Below, piece by piece: positions 1-7,697 of a DNA stretch of 64,000 bases (positions are counted from its first letter, which is position 1; each line of letters starts with the position of its first letter). Below the pieces are notes generated by a model that saw only the letters and a list, made by a program, of their open reading frames with translations, was not told the origin of the DNA and searched no databases. The position numbers were made by a program, and so were the translations under genes. This stretch comes from CAVSUR01 sp963731285 (GTDB lineage: Bacteria > Actinomycetota > Actinomycetes > Streptosporangiales > Streptosporangiaceae). The DNA lies in assembly GCA_963731285.1 (NCBI GenBank), contig CAVSUR010000001.1, positions 1,040,798 through 1,104,797 on the forward strand, in the 5' to 3' direction.

Positions 1-202
1 CCGCGGTGGCGCGCTCAAGTCGTCCTGGTACGGCGACTGCCTGCCGGAACGGGACTTCCCCGTGCTCATCGACCTGTACCTGCAGGGCCGGCTGCCGCTG
101 GACAAGTTCGTCTCGGAGACCATCGCGCTGGACGCGGTCGAGGAGGCGTTCGCCAAGATGGAGCGCGGCGAGGTGCTGCGTAGCGTAGTGACGCTCGGAT
201 GA
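1..202 (+). CDS. mscR: S-(hydroxymethyl)mycothiol dehydrogenase, C-terminal part (partial at window edge)
   Basis: Only the last 66 residues are in the window, read in the frame whose codons start at position 2. The tail contains GALKSSWYGDCLPERDFP, then LYLQGRLPLDKFVSETI and a closing MERGEVLRSVVTLG, which I recognise as the end of the zinc-dependent mycothiol-linked formaldehyde dehydrogenase of actinomycetes. The family oxidises S-hydroxymethylmycothiol, formed from formaldehyde and mycothiol, with NAD. Its stop overlaps the next start as ATGA (199-202), so it is translationally coupled to a metallo-hydrolase, the usual partner. The catalytic zinc sites lie outside the window. Formaldehyde disposal fits the demethylation genes further right, though they are 30 kb away. 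Confidence 0.8.
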   Translation, partial: RGGALKSSWYGDCLPERDFPVLIDLYLQGRLPLDKFVSETIALDAVEEAFAKMERGEVLRSVVTLG

Positions 203-810
203 CCGCACGCATCGAGAAGGTGGTCACCTCGGGGGTGTTCTCCCTCGACGGCCAGGACTTCAACGTGGACAACAACGTGTGGCTGGTCGGCGATGACCAC
301 GAGGTCGTGGTCATCGACGCGGCCCACGACCCGGCCGCGATCCTGGCCGCGGTGGGCGGACGGCGGCTGTCCGCCATCATCTGCACCCACGGGCACAACG
401 ACCACATCAACGCCGCGCCGCAGGTCGCCGAGGCCAAGGGCGCGCCAGTGCTGCTGCACCAGGGTGACGAGATGCTGTGGCGGATGATCTTCCCGGGCAC
501 CGAGCCGGATGAGGATCTCGGTGACGAGCAGGTCATCGAGATCGCCGCCACCCCGCTGCGGGTGCTGCACACGCCCGGGCACTCGCCGGGCAGCGTGTGC
601 CTGTGGGCGCCCGCGCTGGGCACGGTGTTCTCCGGGGACACCCTGTTCCACGGCGGCCCGGGCGCGACCGGCCGGTCCTACTCGGACTACGACACGATCA
701 TCGCGTCGATCCGGGGCAAGCTGCTCGGGCTGCCGCCGGAGACCGTGGTGCGCACCGGGCACGGCGAGGACACCACGATCGGCGCCGAAGCCGCCCAGTT
801 CAAGGAGTGA
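199..810 (+). CDS. MBL-fold metallo-hydrolase coupled to mscR
   Basis: A 203-residue single-domain metallo-beta-lactamase-fold protein. The metal-binding signature THGHNDH lies at residues 63-69, with further ligands in HTPGH (124-128), SGDTLF (Asp147) and TGHGED (His188), so both metal sites look complete. The size and motif set match the glyoxalase II-like hydrolases that sit behind mscR in many actinomycetes. The likely role is hydrolysis of the S-formyl-mycothiol thioester or a related thioester after formaldehyde oxidation; this is inferred from context. It starts inside the mscR stop (ATGA) and ends in a GTGA overlap with the next gene, so all three genes form one operon. Confidence 0.85.
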   Translation: MTARIEKVVTSGVFSLDGQDFNVDNNVWLVGDDHEVVVIDAAHDPAAILAAVGGRRLSAIICTHGHNDHINAAPQVAEAKGAPVLLHQGDEMLWRMIFPGTEPDEDLGDEQVIEIAATPLRVLHTPGHSPGSVCLWAPALGTVFSGDTLFHGGPGATGRSYSDYDTIIASIRGKLLGLPPETVVRTGHGEDTTIGAEAAQFKE

Positions 811-1546
811 CGCCCACGGCAGCCGGGCCGGCCCGGATCGCGATGTGGTCCGGGCCGCGTACGGTGTCCACCGCACTCATGCGGTCCTGGGAGAACCGCC
901 CGGACACCGTGGTCGTGGACGAGCCGCTGTACGCGTTCTACCTGGATCGCACCGGGATCGACCATCCCGGCCGGGAGCAGGTCATCGCCAGTCAGCCGAC
1001 CAGCTGGCGGACGGTCATCCGGCAGCTCACCGACGGCCCGCTGCCAGCCGGCCGGCCGATCTGCTACGCAAAGCACATGACCCACCACCTGCTGCCCGAG
1101 GTGGACCGGGCCGCGCTGGCCCCGCTCCGGCACGCGTTCCTGATCCGGGATCCGGCCGAGCTGCTGGCCTCCTATGCCCGGGTGCGGGCCACCCCGACCC
1201 TGGACGATCTTGGCCTGTGGCAGCAGGCCGAGATCTTCGACCGGTTCGGCGGCCCGGTGATCGACAGTCATGACCTGCTGGACCGCCCGGAGGCGGTGCT
1301 GCGCGCGCTGTGTGCCGCGCTCGGCGTGCCGTTCTCGCCGCGGATGCTGCACTGGCCGGCCGCCCGCGGGACACCGACGGCGTCTGGGCCCCGTACTGGT
1401 ACGAGTCGGTCTGGCGGTCCACCGGGTTTGGCCGGTACCGGCCCCCGGACCAGGCGCTGCCCGCCGCGCTGGCCGAGCTGGCCGAGCAGTGCCAGCCGTA
1501 CTACGACCGGCTGCATGCGCACCGGCTGACCGGCAACCCCACCTGA
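807..1546 (+). CDS. Sulfotransferase-like P-loop protein, split by a frameshift
   Basis: GTG at 807 overlaps the preceding stop. The N-terminal part reads RIAMWSGPRTVSTALMRSWE, the PAPS-binding P-loop style motif of the sulfotransferase family, followed by RHAFLIRDPAELLASYARV, which is typical of the 3'-phosphate binding segment. After LHWPA (about position 1360) the frame must change for the conserved end DTDGVWAPYWYESV to be read, ending at 1546. One base appears to be missing in a G/C-rich stretch. Proteins of this type commonly precede a class IV aminotransferase, as here. The acceptor substrate is unknown. Either a pseudogene or a sequencing error; both halves are well conserved, so I favour an error. 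Confidence 0.7.
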
Positions 1547-1576
1547 CACCGGCCCGCCTAACCACCGGGAGGCGTG

Positions 1577-2476
1577 ATGCTGCAGCAGTTCGACGAGCGC
1601 AACCGTGACCTTATTGTCAACGTCGGCGGCAAGCTGTCGCACCGGGACGAGGCCGGGGTCAGCCCGTTCGACTCGGCCGTGCAGGGCGGTGACGCGGTCT
1701 GGGAAGGCCTGCGGCTCTTTCAGGGCCGGATCTTCCGGCTCACCGAGCACCTGGCCCGGCTGCGCCAGTCCGCGGCCGCGCTCGCCTTCACCGGGCTGCC
1801 CACCGACGAGGAGATCACCGAGCAGATCCGCCGTACGCTGCAGGCCAACCGGATGACCGACGAGGTGCATATCCGGCTCACGCTGACCCGCGGCGTCAAG
1901 ATCACCAGTGGCATGGATCCCCGGCTGAACCAGTCCGGGCCGACCCTGATCGTGCTGGCCGAGTACAAGCCGCCGGTCTACGACCAGTCCGGGCTGGCCC
2001 TGATCACGTCAAGCGTGCGGCGCCCGGCACCGGACATGCTCGACCCGAAGATCCACCACAACAACCTGCTGTCGTCCATCCTGGCCAAGATCGAGGCGAA
2101 CGTGGCCGGCGCCGACGACGCGGTCATGCTGGACAGCCGGGGATTCGTGGCCGAGACCAACGCCACCCACCTGTTCCTGGTCACCACGGGGCAGCTCGGC
2201 ACGCCCAGCACGGTGGCCTGCCCCGAGGGCATCACCCGGGCCGCGATACTGGACATCGCGGCCGGCGCGGGGATTCCGTGCCGGGTCGGCGACTACAGCC
2301 TGACCCAGTTCTACGCCGCGGATGAGGTGTTCGTGACCGGCACCATGGGTGGCCTGGCCGCGGTGACCTCGCTGGACGGCCGGGTCATCGGCAACGGCGC
2401 CCCGGGACCGGTCACCGGCCAGCTGACCGGGCTGTACGCCGAGCTGACGGCGCGGAGCGGCACCCAGGTGACCTGA
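1577..2476 (+). CDS. Class IV PLP aminotransferase (branched-chain aminotransferase-like)
   Basis: A 299-residue fold-type IV aminotransferase. The PLP lysine is in DPKIHHNN (Lys158) and the cofactor-binding glutamate in FVAETNATHLF (Glu193); VWEGLRLFQGRIFRL near residue 42 is the N-terminal signature of the family. The ATG at 1577 is preferred over the GTG at 1574 because of the GGGAGG at 1567-1572. Family members transaminate branched-chain or D-amino acids, and I cannot choose the substrate from sequence. It follows the sulfotransferase-like gene by 30 bases. The same domain pair is found fused in the plant branched-chain aminotransferase-like proteins, as far as I recall, so a shared job is possible. 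Confidence 0.8.
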   Translation: MLQQFDERNRDLIVNVGGKLSHRDEAGVSPFDSAVQGGDAVWEGLRLFQGRIFRLTEHLARLRQSAAALAFTGLPTDEEITEQIRRTLQANRMTDEVHIRLTLTRGVKITSGMDPRLNQSGPTLIVLAEYKPPVYDQSGLALITSSVRRPAPDMLDPKIHHNNLLSSILAKIEANVAGADDAVMLDSRGFVAETNATHLFLVTTGQLGTPSTVACPEGITRAAILDIAAGAGIPCRVGDYSLTQFYAADEVFVTGTMGGLAAVTSLDGRVIGNGAPGPVTGQLTGLYAELTARSGTQVT

Positions 2477-2527
2477 AACCAAGGGTGATCTGAGCAGCAC
2501 CGAGTACCGGCCGCCCGGATGGGGAAA

Positions 2528-3325
2528 ATGCCCGTTATGACGAAGGCGCCAGATATCCCATCCGCGCTGCTGGCCGGCGGCGTCGCCATGCCGATGGTCG
2601 GGTTCGGCACCTGGCGGCTGCGCGGCTCGGCCGGGTACGAGGCGATCCTGGCCGCGCTGCGGGCCGGCTACCGGCACATCGACACGGCCACCATGTACGG
2701 GAACGAGGCCGAGGTCGGCCACGCGCTGCGGGACAGCGGGCTGGACCGCCGGCAGGTGTTCCTCACCACCAAACTGCCGCCCGGCAAGGCCGGCCGGGAG
2801 CGGCAGACGCTGTGTGCCAGCCTGCGCGCGCTGGGCACCGATTATGTCGATCTGTGGCTGGTGCACTGGCCACCCGCGCCCCGCGCGCTGACCCAGATGT
2901 GGCGCGAGTTCCTGAACCTCCGCGGCGCCGGTATGACGCGCGCGGTGGGGGTGAGCAACTTCTCGCTGGCCCAGATCGACACGCTGGCCAGCAAGTGCGG
3001 TGAGGGACCGGCCGTCAACCAGATCCCGTGGAGCCCGGCTCGTTACGACGCGTCCCTGCTGGCGGCCAGCCGGGAGCGGCACGTGGTGGTCGAGGGGTAC
3101 AGCCCGCTCAAGGGCACCGACCTGGCTGACCCGGTGCTGGCCGGCATCGCGGACCGGCATGGCGCGACCCCGGCCCAGGTCGTGCTGCGCTGGCACCTGG
3201 AGCACGGCATCCCGGTCATCCCGAAATCGGGCCAGCCAGCCAGGATCGCGGCCAACATCGACCTGCTCGGCTTCTCGCTCAGCCCGGACGAGATGGCCAG
3301 CATCGACAGCCTGTCCGGCCGCTGA
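2528..3325 (+). CDS. Aldo/keto reductase
   Basis: A single-domain AKR of about 265 residues with the complete catalytic tetrad: Asp and Tyr in HIDTATMYGNE, Lys in LTTKLPP and His in LWLVHWPPA. GVSNFSLAQID and VIPKSGQPARI are the usual AKR signatures, the second one lying in the NADPH-binding site. Three in-frame ATGs exist (2519, 2528, 2537); 2528 is chosen for the GGGG just upstream. Such enzymes reduce small aldehydes and ketones with NADPH. It lies 51 bases after the aminotransferase, possibly in the same transcript. The substrate cannot be told. Confidence 0.85.
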   Translation: MPVMTKAPDIPSALLAGGVAMPMVGFGTWRLRGSAGYEAILAALRAGYRHIDTATMYGNEAEVGHALRDSGLDRRQVFLTTKLPPGKAGRERQTLCASLRALGTDYVDLWLVHWPPAPRALTQMWREFLNLRGAGMTRAVGVSNFSLAQIDTLASKCGEGPAVNQIPWSPARYDASLLAASRERHVVVEGYSPLKGTDLADPVLAGIADRHGATPAQVVLRWHLEHGIPVIPKSGQPARIAANIDLLGFSLSPDEMASIDSLSGR

Positions 3326-3343
3326 ACTCTGCCACAGCACGGG

Positions 3344-3607
3344 TTACAGCACGGGGTCAGGGCCCGAGCGGCTGAGGTCCAGGCCAGTCAGCCGCCGGGC
3401 TCGCGGCGCGGCATGCACCATGATCATGTCCCCGGCCCGGAGCCGGGCGAAATCAGCCTCGCTGGCCTCGCCGCACCAGGTCTGCCGCCCGTCGTCGACC
3501 GCATAGCAGTACACCAGCACGGTCTCCTGCTTGCCCCGGTCTTCGGTCCAGCACGCGATCACCTGGGCCGGGCGCCGGGCGGGGCGGTCCGCGGCAGTGC
3601 GCAGCAC
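3344..3607 (-). CDS. Small conserved-looking hypothetical protein
   Basis: About 87 residues from a GTG at 3607. The composition is protein-like (QVIACWTEDRGKQETVLVY, then ARLRAGDMIMVHAAPRA) and looks like a short beta-rich domain, but I do not recognise a family. It sits convergently 18 bases beyond the aldo/keto reductase stop and directly after the broken P-loop gene. Its frame stays open upstream, so it may be the intact tail of a longer damaged gene. Start and reality are both uncertain. Confidence 0.4.
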   Translation of the reverse strand: MLRTAADRPARRPAQVIACWTEDRGKQETVLVYCYAVDDGRQTWCGEASEADFARLRAGDMIMVHAAPRARRLTGLDLSRSGPDPVL

Positions 3608-3639
3608 AGCGTCCCCGGGCCCGATCCGGTGATCACCAG

Positions 3640-3910
3640 CTAGCCCCGTGCGGCCAGGTCGAGGATTGTGGCCGGGTAGGCCGCGCCGTCCAGCCGGGCT
3701 CCGGTGACGACCAGATCGACCAGCGCCGGCGGCGCATCGGGAAGCTGGCCCGGGACGGGCCCGGAACTCCGGCACCGGCAGCGGCACCCAGCCCGGCTGG
3801 TGGAAGACCGAGTCCAGTTCCAGGTGCGGCGCGCCGATCAGCCTGGCCAGCTCGGCGGCGATCGTCGTCTTGCCCGAGCCACTGTTCCCGACCACGGACA
3901 CCCGCTGCAT
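3640..3910 (-). pseudogene. Truncated P-loop kinase/ATPase remnant
   Basis: From ATG at 3910 the reading VSVVGNSGSGKTTIAAELA is a clean Walker A start of the small P-loop 'topology modulation/adenylate kinase-like' group, followed by APHLELDSVFHQPGW. The family normally runs to roughly 170-200 residues. Here the frame is lost about 45 residues in, and the next coherent stretch, ALVDLVVTGARLDGAAYPAT, is in another frame and ends at 3640. The middle domain is absent, so this is a deletion-plus-frameshift remnant and not a single indel. Confidence 0.5.
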
Positions 3911-4000
3911 GCGCAGCAGTATGCCCAACCTGGTAACCGGCTGTGAATGTGCGCAGCGATGACCGCAGGCTGGGCCGGCCAGGGCCACCCGGCTGGCAGG

Positions 4001-4720
4001 ATGGCAGACGTGCAGTCCACATCGCCCGGCCAGCTGTGGCACCAGATCGTGTCCGCGGAACCGCTGCCGCCCCGGCTGCTCGTGCTGGCCTGCTGCGTGA
4101 CCGCGCTGATCCTGGTCGGGTCCAGGCGGCTGTGGCCGGTGACCAGGACCGTGGTCACCATTGCGCACGAGGGCGGCCATGCGCTGGTCGCGCTGGCCGT
4201 GGGCCGGCGGCTGGAAGGGGTGCGGGTGCATCGCAGCACCGCCGGGCTGACCGTGTCGGCGGGGAACGCTGCCGGCCCCGGCATCGTGGCCACCGCGGCG
4301 GCCGGCTACCTGGCCCCGCCGCTGCTCGGGCTGGGCACCGCCGCGCTGCTGGCCAGCGGGCACCTCGTCGCCGCGCTGCTGCTCACCCTGATGCTGCTGG
4401 CCTGCCTGGTGTTCATGATCCGCAACGCCTACGGGCTGCTGGCCGTGTTCAGCGTGGCCGCGGCGGTGGCCTTCGTGCTGTGGCGCGGGACCCCCTTGCT
4501 GCAGGCGGCGTTCGGCTATGCGATGGCCTGGTTCCTGCTGCTCGGCGGGGTCCGGCCGGTGCTGGAACTGCAGCGGTCCCGGCGCCGGGGCCGGGCCGGG
4601 CGGTCCGACGCGGACCAGCTGGCCCGGCTGACCAGGCTGCCCGCCGGGGCCTGGATCGTGCTGTTCGCCATGGTGTCGCTGGGCGCACTGGGGCTCAGCG
4701 CGTTCTGGCTGGTGGCCTGA
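4001..4720 (+). CDS. M50B-family membrane metallopeptidase
   Basis: A 239-residue polytopic membrane protein. The zinc motif HEGGH is at residues 56-60 at the end of the second hydrophobic segment, the arrangement of site-2-protease-like M50 peptidases. Four to five further hydrophobic helices follow (GIVATAAAGYLAPPLLGLGT, then HLVAALLLTLMLLACLVF), and the protein ends in a last helix, FAMVSLGALGLSAFWLVA. Actinobacterial proteins of this short type are usually annotated M50 family; their substrates are unknown. ATG 4001 is chosen because it starts just before the first helix; an upstream in-frame ATG at 3947 is possible. The 3' end is duplicated just past the stop. Confidence 0.8.
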   Translation: MADVQSTSPGQLWHQIVSAEPLPPRLLVLACCVTALILVGSRRLWPVTRTVVTIAHEGGHALVALAVGRRLEGVRVHRSTAGLTVSAGNAAGPGIVATAAAGYLAPPLLGLGTAALLASGHLVAALLLTLMLLACLVFMIRNAYGLLAVFSVAAAVAFVLWRGTPLLQAAFGYAMAWFLLLGGVRPVLELQRSRRRGRAGRSDADQLARLTRLPAGAWIVLFAMVSLGALGLSAFWLVA

Positions 4721-4744
4721 TCACCTGGCTGGTGGCTTGATCAC
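4705..4744 (+). repeat. 20-bp tandem duplication across the M50 stop codon
   Basis: CTGGCTGGTGGCCTGATCAC at 4705-4724 is followed directly by a copy at 4725-4744 with one change (C to T). The first copy encodes the last residues and stop of the peptidase, so the duplication leaves the product unchanged. Confidence 0.9.
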
Positions 4745-4859
4745 CTGTCTGATGTACTGGGCGAGGTGCCACACCCCCGTAACGGCATACTTCAGCTAGC
4801 TGATCGGGAATGTATATATTTTCCGCGCCCCCGCGCTGACCGGGAAAAGGATCTCAGCT

Positions 4860-6275
4860 ATGGCAGATGAGCATCACCACCACGACCCGACGTTCTACCG
4901 CACGCCGCGCGATGCCGCCGAGGCGCCGCCGGAGAAGCTGGCCTACGTGGCCGCGTTCTCCCGGCCAGCCGATCAGCCGGACGCGATCGCGGTGCTGGAC
5001 GTGGACCCGGACTCGGCCCGCTATGGCTCGGTGATCGGCTTCACCGAACTGCCGCACCGCGGCGACGAGCTGCATCACTTCGGCTGGAACGCGTGCTCCA
5101 GCGCGCTGCACCCGGGCGGCGGGCACGATCACGGCGGGCGCCGCTACCTGGTCGTGCCGGGTATCCGCTCCTCGCGGGTCAGCATCCTGGACATCGAGCC
5201 GGACCCGGCCGCCCCGGCCGTGGTCAAGGTGCTCGACGCCGACGAGCTCGGCAAGCGGTCCGGCTACTCGCGCCCGCACACCGTGCACTGTGGCCCGGGC
5301 GCCGTGTTCATGTCCTGCCTGGGCGGTTACGGCGCGGAAGGGCCGGGCGGCATCGCACTGCTCGACCAGAACAGCTTCGACGTGCAGGGCGCCTGGGAAG
5401 CCGACCGCGGCGACCAGTTCCTCGCCTACGACGTGTGGTGGCACGTGATGGCCGACGTCGCCGTCACCTCGGAGTGGGGCACCCCGGCCATGATCGAGGA
5501 CGGCGTGGTGCCGGAACTGCTGCTCGGCCGCAAGTACGGCCACCGGCTGCACTTCTGGGACATGAAGTCGCGCAAGATGATCCAGACCGTGGACCTCGGC
5601 GACCAGCACCAGATGGCGCTCGAACTGCGGCCCGCGCACGACCCGACCAAGAAGTACGGCTTCGTCGGCGTGGTGGTCAGCGTGGAGGACCTGTCCGCCT
5701 CGATCTGGATGTGGCACGAGGACGGCGGCCGGTGGACCGCGACCAAGGTGATCACCATCCCGGCCGAGCCTGCCCCGGCCGAGCAGCTGCCGCCGCTACT
5801 GCAGGGCTTCGGCGCGGTACCGCCGCTGGTCACCGACATCAACCTGTCGGTGGACGACAAGTACCTGTACGTGTCGTGCTGGGGCACCGGCGAGCTCAAG
5901 CAGTACGACGTGTCCGACCCGCTGCACCCGGTGGAGACCGGCTCGGTGCGGATCGGCGGGATCGTCGGCCGCGCCGCCCACCCGTCCCGGCCGGACCAGC
6001 CGCTCAGCGGCGGGCCGCAGATGGTCGAGGTGAGCCGGGACGGCGAGCGGGTGTACTTCACCAACTCGCTGTACGGGGCGTGGGACGAGCAGTTCTACCC
6101 GGACGGGGTGGGCGCCTGGATGGCCAAGCTGGACGTCGCGCCCGGTGGCGGCATCACGTTCGACGAGCGGTTCTTCCCGGGGGGGGACGCGTGGCGCGGG
6201 CGGCGTACGCACCAGGTGCGGCTGCAGGGCGGTGACGCATCCAGCGACTCGTACTGCTTCCCATCCGAGCCCTAG
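4860..6275 (+). CDS. Selenium-binding protein SBP56 / methanethiol oxidase family
   Basis: A 471-residue protein, the usual SBP56 length. Recognisable blocks are HHFGWNACSSALH with the conserved cysteine, RPHTVHCGPGAVFMSCLGG, DVWWHVMADVAVTSEWGTP, then LYVSCWGTGELKQYDVSDP and SGGPQMVEVSRDGERVYFTNSLY. The bacterial family oxidises methanethiol to formaldehyde, hydrogen sulfide and hydrogen peroxide. This is family knowledge, not visible here. The N-terminus has a run of four histidines (HHHH, residues 5-8) and HDHGG further on, which could bind metal. GGGAAAAGG lies about 10 bases upstream of the start. It is monocistronic and ends at a bidirectional terminator. Formaldehyde output would suit MscR. 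Confidence 0.9.
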   Translation: MADEHHHHDPTFYRTPRDAAEAPPEKLAYVAAFSRPADQPDAIAVLDVDPDSARYGSVIGFTELPHRGDELHHFGWNACSSALHPGGGHDHGGRRYLVVPGIRSSRVSILDIEPDPAAPAVVKVLDADELGKRSGYSRPHTVHCGPGAVFMSCLGGYGAEGPGGIALLDQNSFDVQGAWEADRGDQFLAYDVWWHVMADVAVTSEWGTPAMIEDGVVPELLLGRKYGHRLHFWDMKSRKMIQTVDLGDQHQMALELRPAHDPTKKYGFVGVVVSVEDLSASIWMWHEDGGRWTATKVITIPAEPAPAEQLPPLLQGFGAVPPLVTDINLSVDDKYLYVSCWGTGELKQYDVSDPLHPVETGSVRIGGIVGRAAHPSRPDQPLSGGPQMVEVSRDGERVYFTNSLYGAWDEQFYPDGVGAWMAKLDVAPGGGITFDERFFPGGDAWRGRRTHQVRLQGGDASSDSYCFPSEP

Positions 6276-6293
6276 GCGCTGCTGGCCAGCATG

Positions 6294-6321
6294 ACGGCCG
6301 CTGGAAGCTACCAGCGGCCGT
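6294..6321. terminator. Bidirectional hairpin terminator
   Basis: ACGGCCGCTGG and CCAGCGGCCGT form a perfect 11-bp stem around a 6-base loop between the convergent SBP56 and nitroreductase genes. The stem overlaps the nitroreductase stop codon. There is no strong T run, so termination strength is uncertain. Confidence 0.6.
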
Positions 6322-6822
6322 AATGCACGACGTCCTGGAACGGCCGCCGGTCCGGCCGGGCCAGCGGGGCCAGCGGCCGGCCGGCCGGGTAGCCCAGCGC
6401 GATCAGGTAGGCCAGGAACCGGTCCTCAGGAAAGCCGAGCAGCCGGCGGCCAGGTCCTGGTCGCCGACCGACGCGTGCCCGCTGCCGATGCCCAGGTCGG
6501 CCGCGGCGATCATCATGCTCATCGTGGCCTGGCCCAGGTCGTAGCGCACGCCCTCGCGGCGGCGCTCATCATCCAGCCGCGGCGCGACCAGCCCGATGGT
6601 GGCCGCGGACTGGGCCACGTGCCCGGCCGCCTGCCAGACCCGGGCCAGGTCGGTCAGTTCGGCGCGGCCGGTGACGACGATGAAGTCCCACGGCTGCGAG
6701 TTCCGGGCCGACGGCGCCCGGCGGCCCGCCTCCAGGATCCGGTCCAGCTCGGCCTGGCCGACCGGCTGGCTGGTGAAGCTGCGCACGTTGCGGCGCGCCC
6801 TGATGGCATCCCACGTTTCCAT
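6308..6822 (-). CDS. Nitroreductase-family flavoprotein, frameshifted
   Basis: From ATG 6822 the protein begins METWDAIRARRNVRSFTSQP and continues APSARNSQPWDFIVVTGR, the FMN-binding signature of small nitroreductases. AAADLGIGSGHASVGD is the second conserved block. At about 6446 the frame breaks in a G/C run. Reading on in the shifted frame restores the expected end (FPEDRFLAYLIALGYPAGRP, then a closing VVHYGRW) and a stop at 6308. A single missing base explains this. The restored protein has about 170 residues, normal for the family. The substrate is not predictable. Confidence 0.75.
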
Positions 6823-6916
6823 CGGGCTTGTCTACCACGGCGCCGGCCCGCCCGGCCTACCCTGGGGTTACGGTGCCGGGGCGGGGAAGCACCGGCCCTG
6901 GACAATGGGGGAAATC

Positions 6917-7690
6917 ATGGTTACTCGTGACACTGCCTGGCCGGACGGCACGCCGTGCTGGGTGGACCTGGGGTAGCCGACATCGCCCGGGCGACCGCGT
7001 TCTACGCGGGCCTGTTCGGCTGGGACATCCAGCCCGGGCCGCTGGAGGCGGGCGGCTACACGATGTGCCTGCTGACTGGCCTGCCGGTGGCCGGCATCGG
7101 GCCCCAGCAGGGGCCGCCCGGAACGCCGCCGGCCTGGACCACGTACCTGGCCGCGGACGACGCGGACCAGACCGCAGCCAAGATCACCAAGGCCGGCGGC
7201 CAGCTGTTCGTGGACCCGTTCGATGTCATGGACATGGGCCGGATGGCCGTCGCGGCCGATCCGGGTGGCGCGGTCTTCGGTATCTGGCAGGCCCGGGCGC
7301 ACACCGGGGTTGGCCTGGCCAACGAGCCGGGCACGCTGTGCTGGAACGAGAACCACACCCGCGGCTTCGACCAGAACAAGGCGTTCTACCAGGCCGTGTT
7401 CGGCTACGAGCTGGCCGGCCTGGGGGGCGGGCATCCGCTACGCCACGTTCAAGCTGGGCGGGCGCGAGGTCGCCGGGATCATGGAACTGGATGCCAGCGT
7501 GCCGGCCCCGGTGCCGGCCCACTGGGAGACCTACTTCGCGGTGGCCGGCACCGACGCCGCGGTGGCGGCGGTCCAGGCGGCCGGCGGCGCGATGGTCCGC
7601 CCGCCGTGGGACACGCCGTATGGCCGGATGGCGATCGTCACCGACGACCAGGGCGCCGAGTTCTCCGTGATCACCCAGCCGGGCAGCTGA
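6917..7690 (+). CDS. Two-domain glyoxalase/VOC protein (Cfp30B-like), two frameshifts
   Basis: Starts MVTRDTAWPDGTPCWVDLG and continues, after a shift near 6972, with VADIARATAFYAGLFGWD. A second shift near 7425, in a run of six G, restores RYATFKLGGREVAGIMELDA to the stop at 7690. The two shifts compensate, so start and end share a frame. The protein contains two vicinal-oxygen-chelate repeats of roughly 120 residues each, as in the mycobacterial 27-kDa antigen group. These proteins lack a known substrate. Both breaks are in G homopolymers, pointing to sequencing error rather than decay. Confidence 0.75.
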
Positions 7691-7697
7691 GCGCCGG

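Noticed and set aside
2009..3340. A 443-codon minus-strand frame opposite the aminotransferase and aldo/keto reductase
   Set aside because: It crosses two well-supported genes on the other strand and has shadow-like composition.
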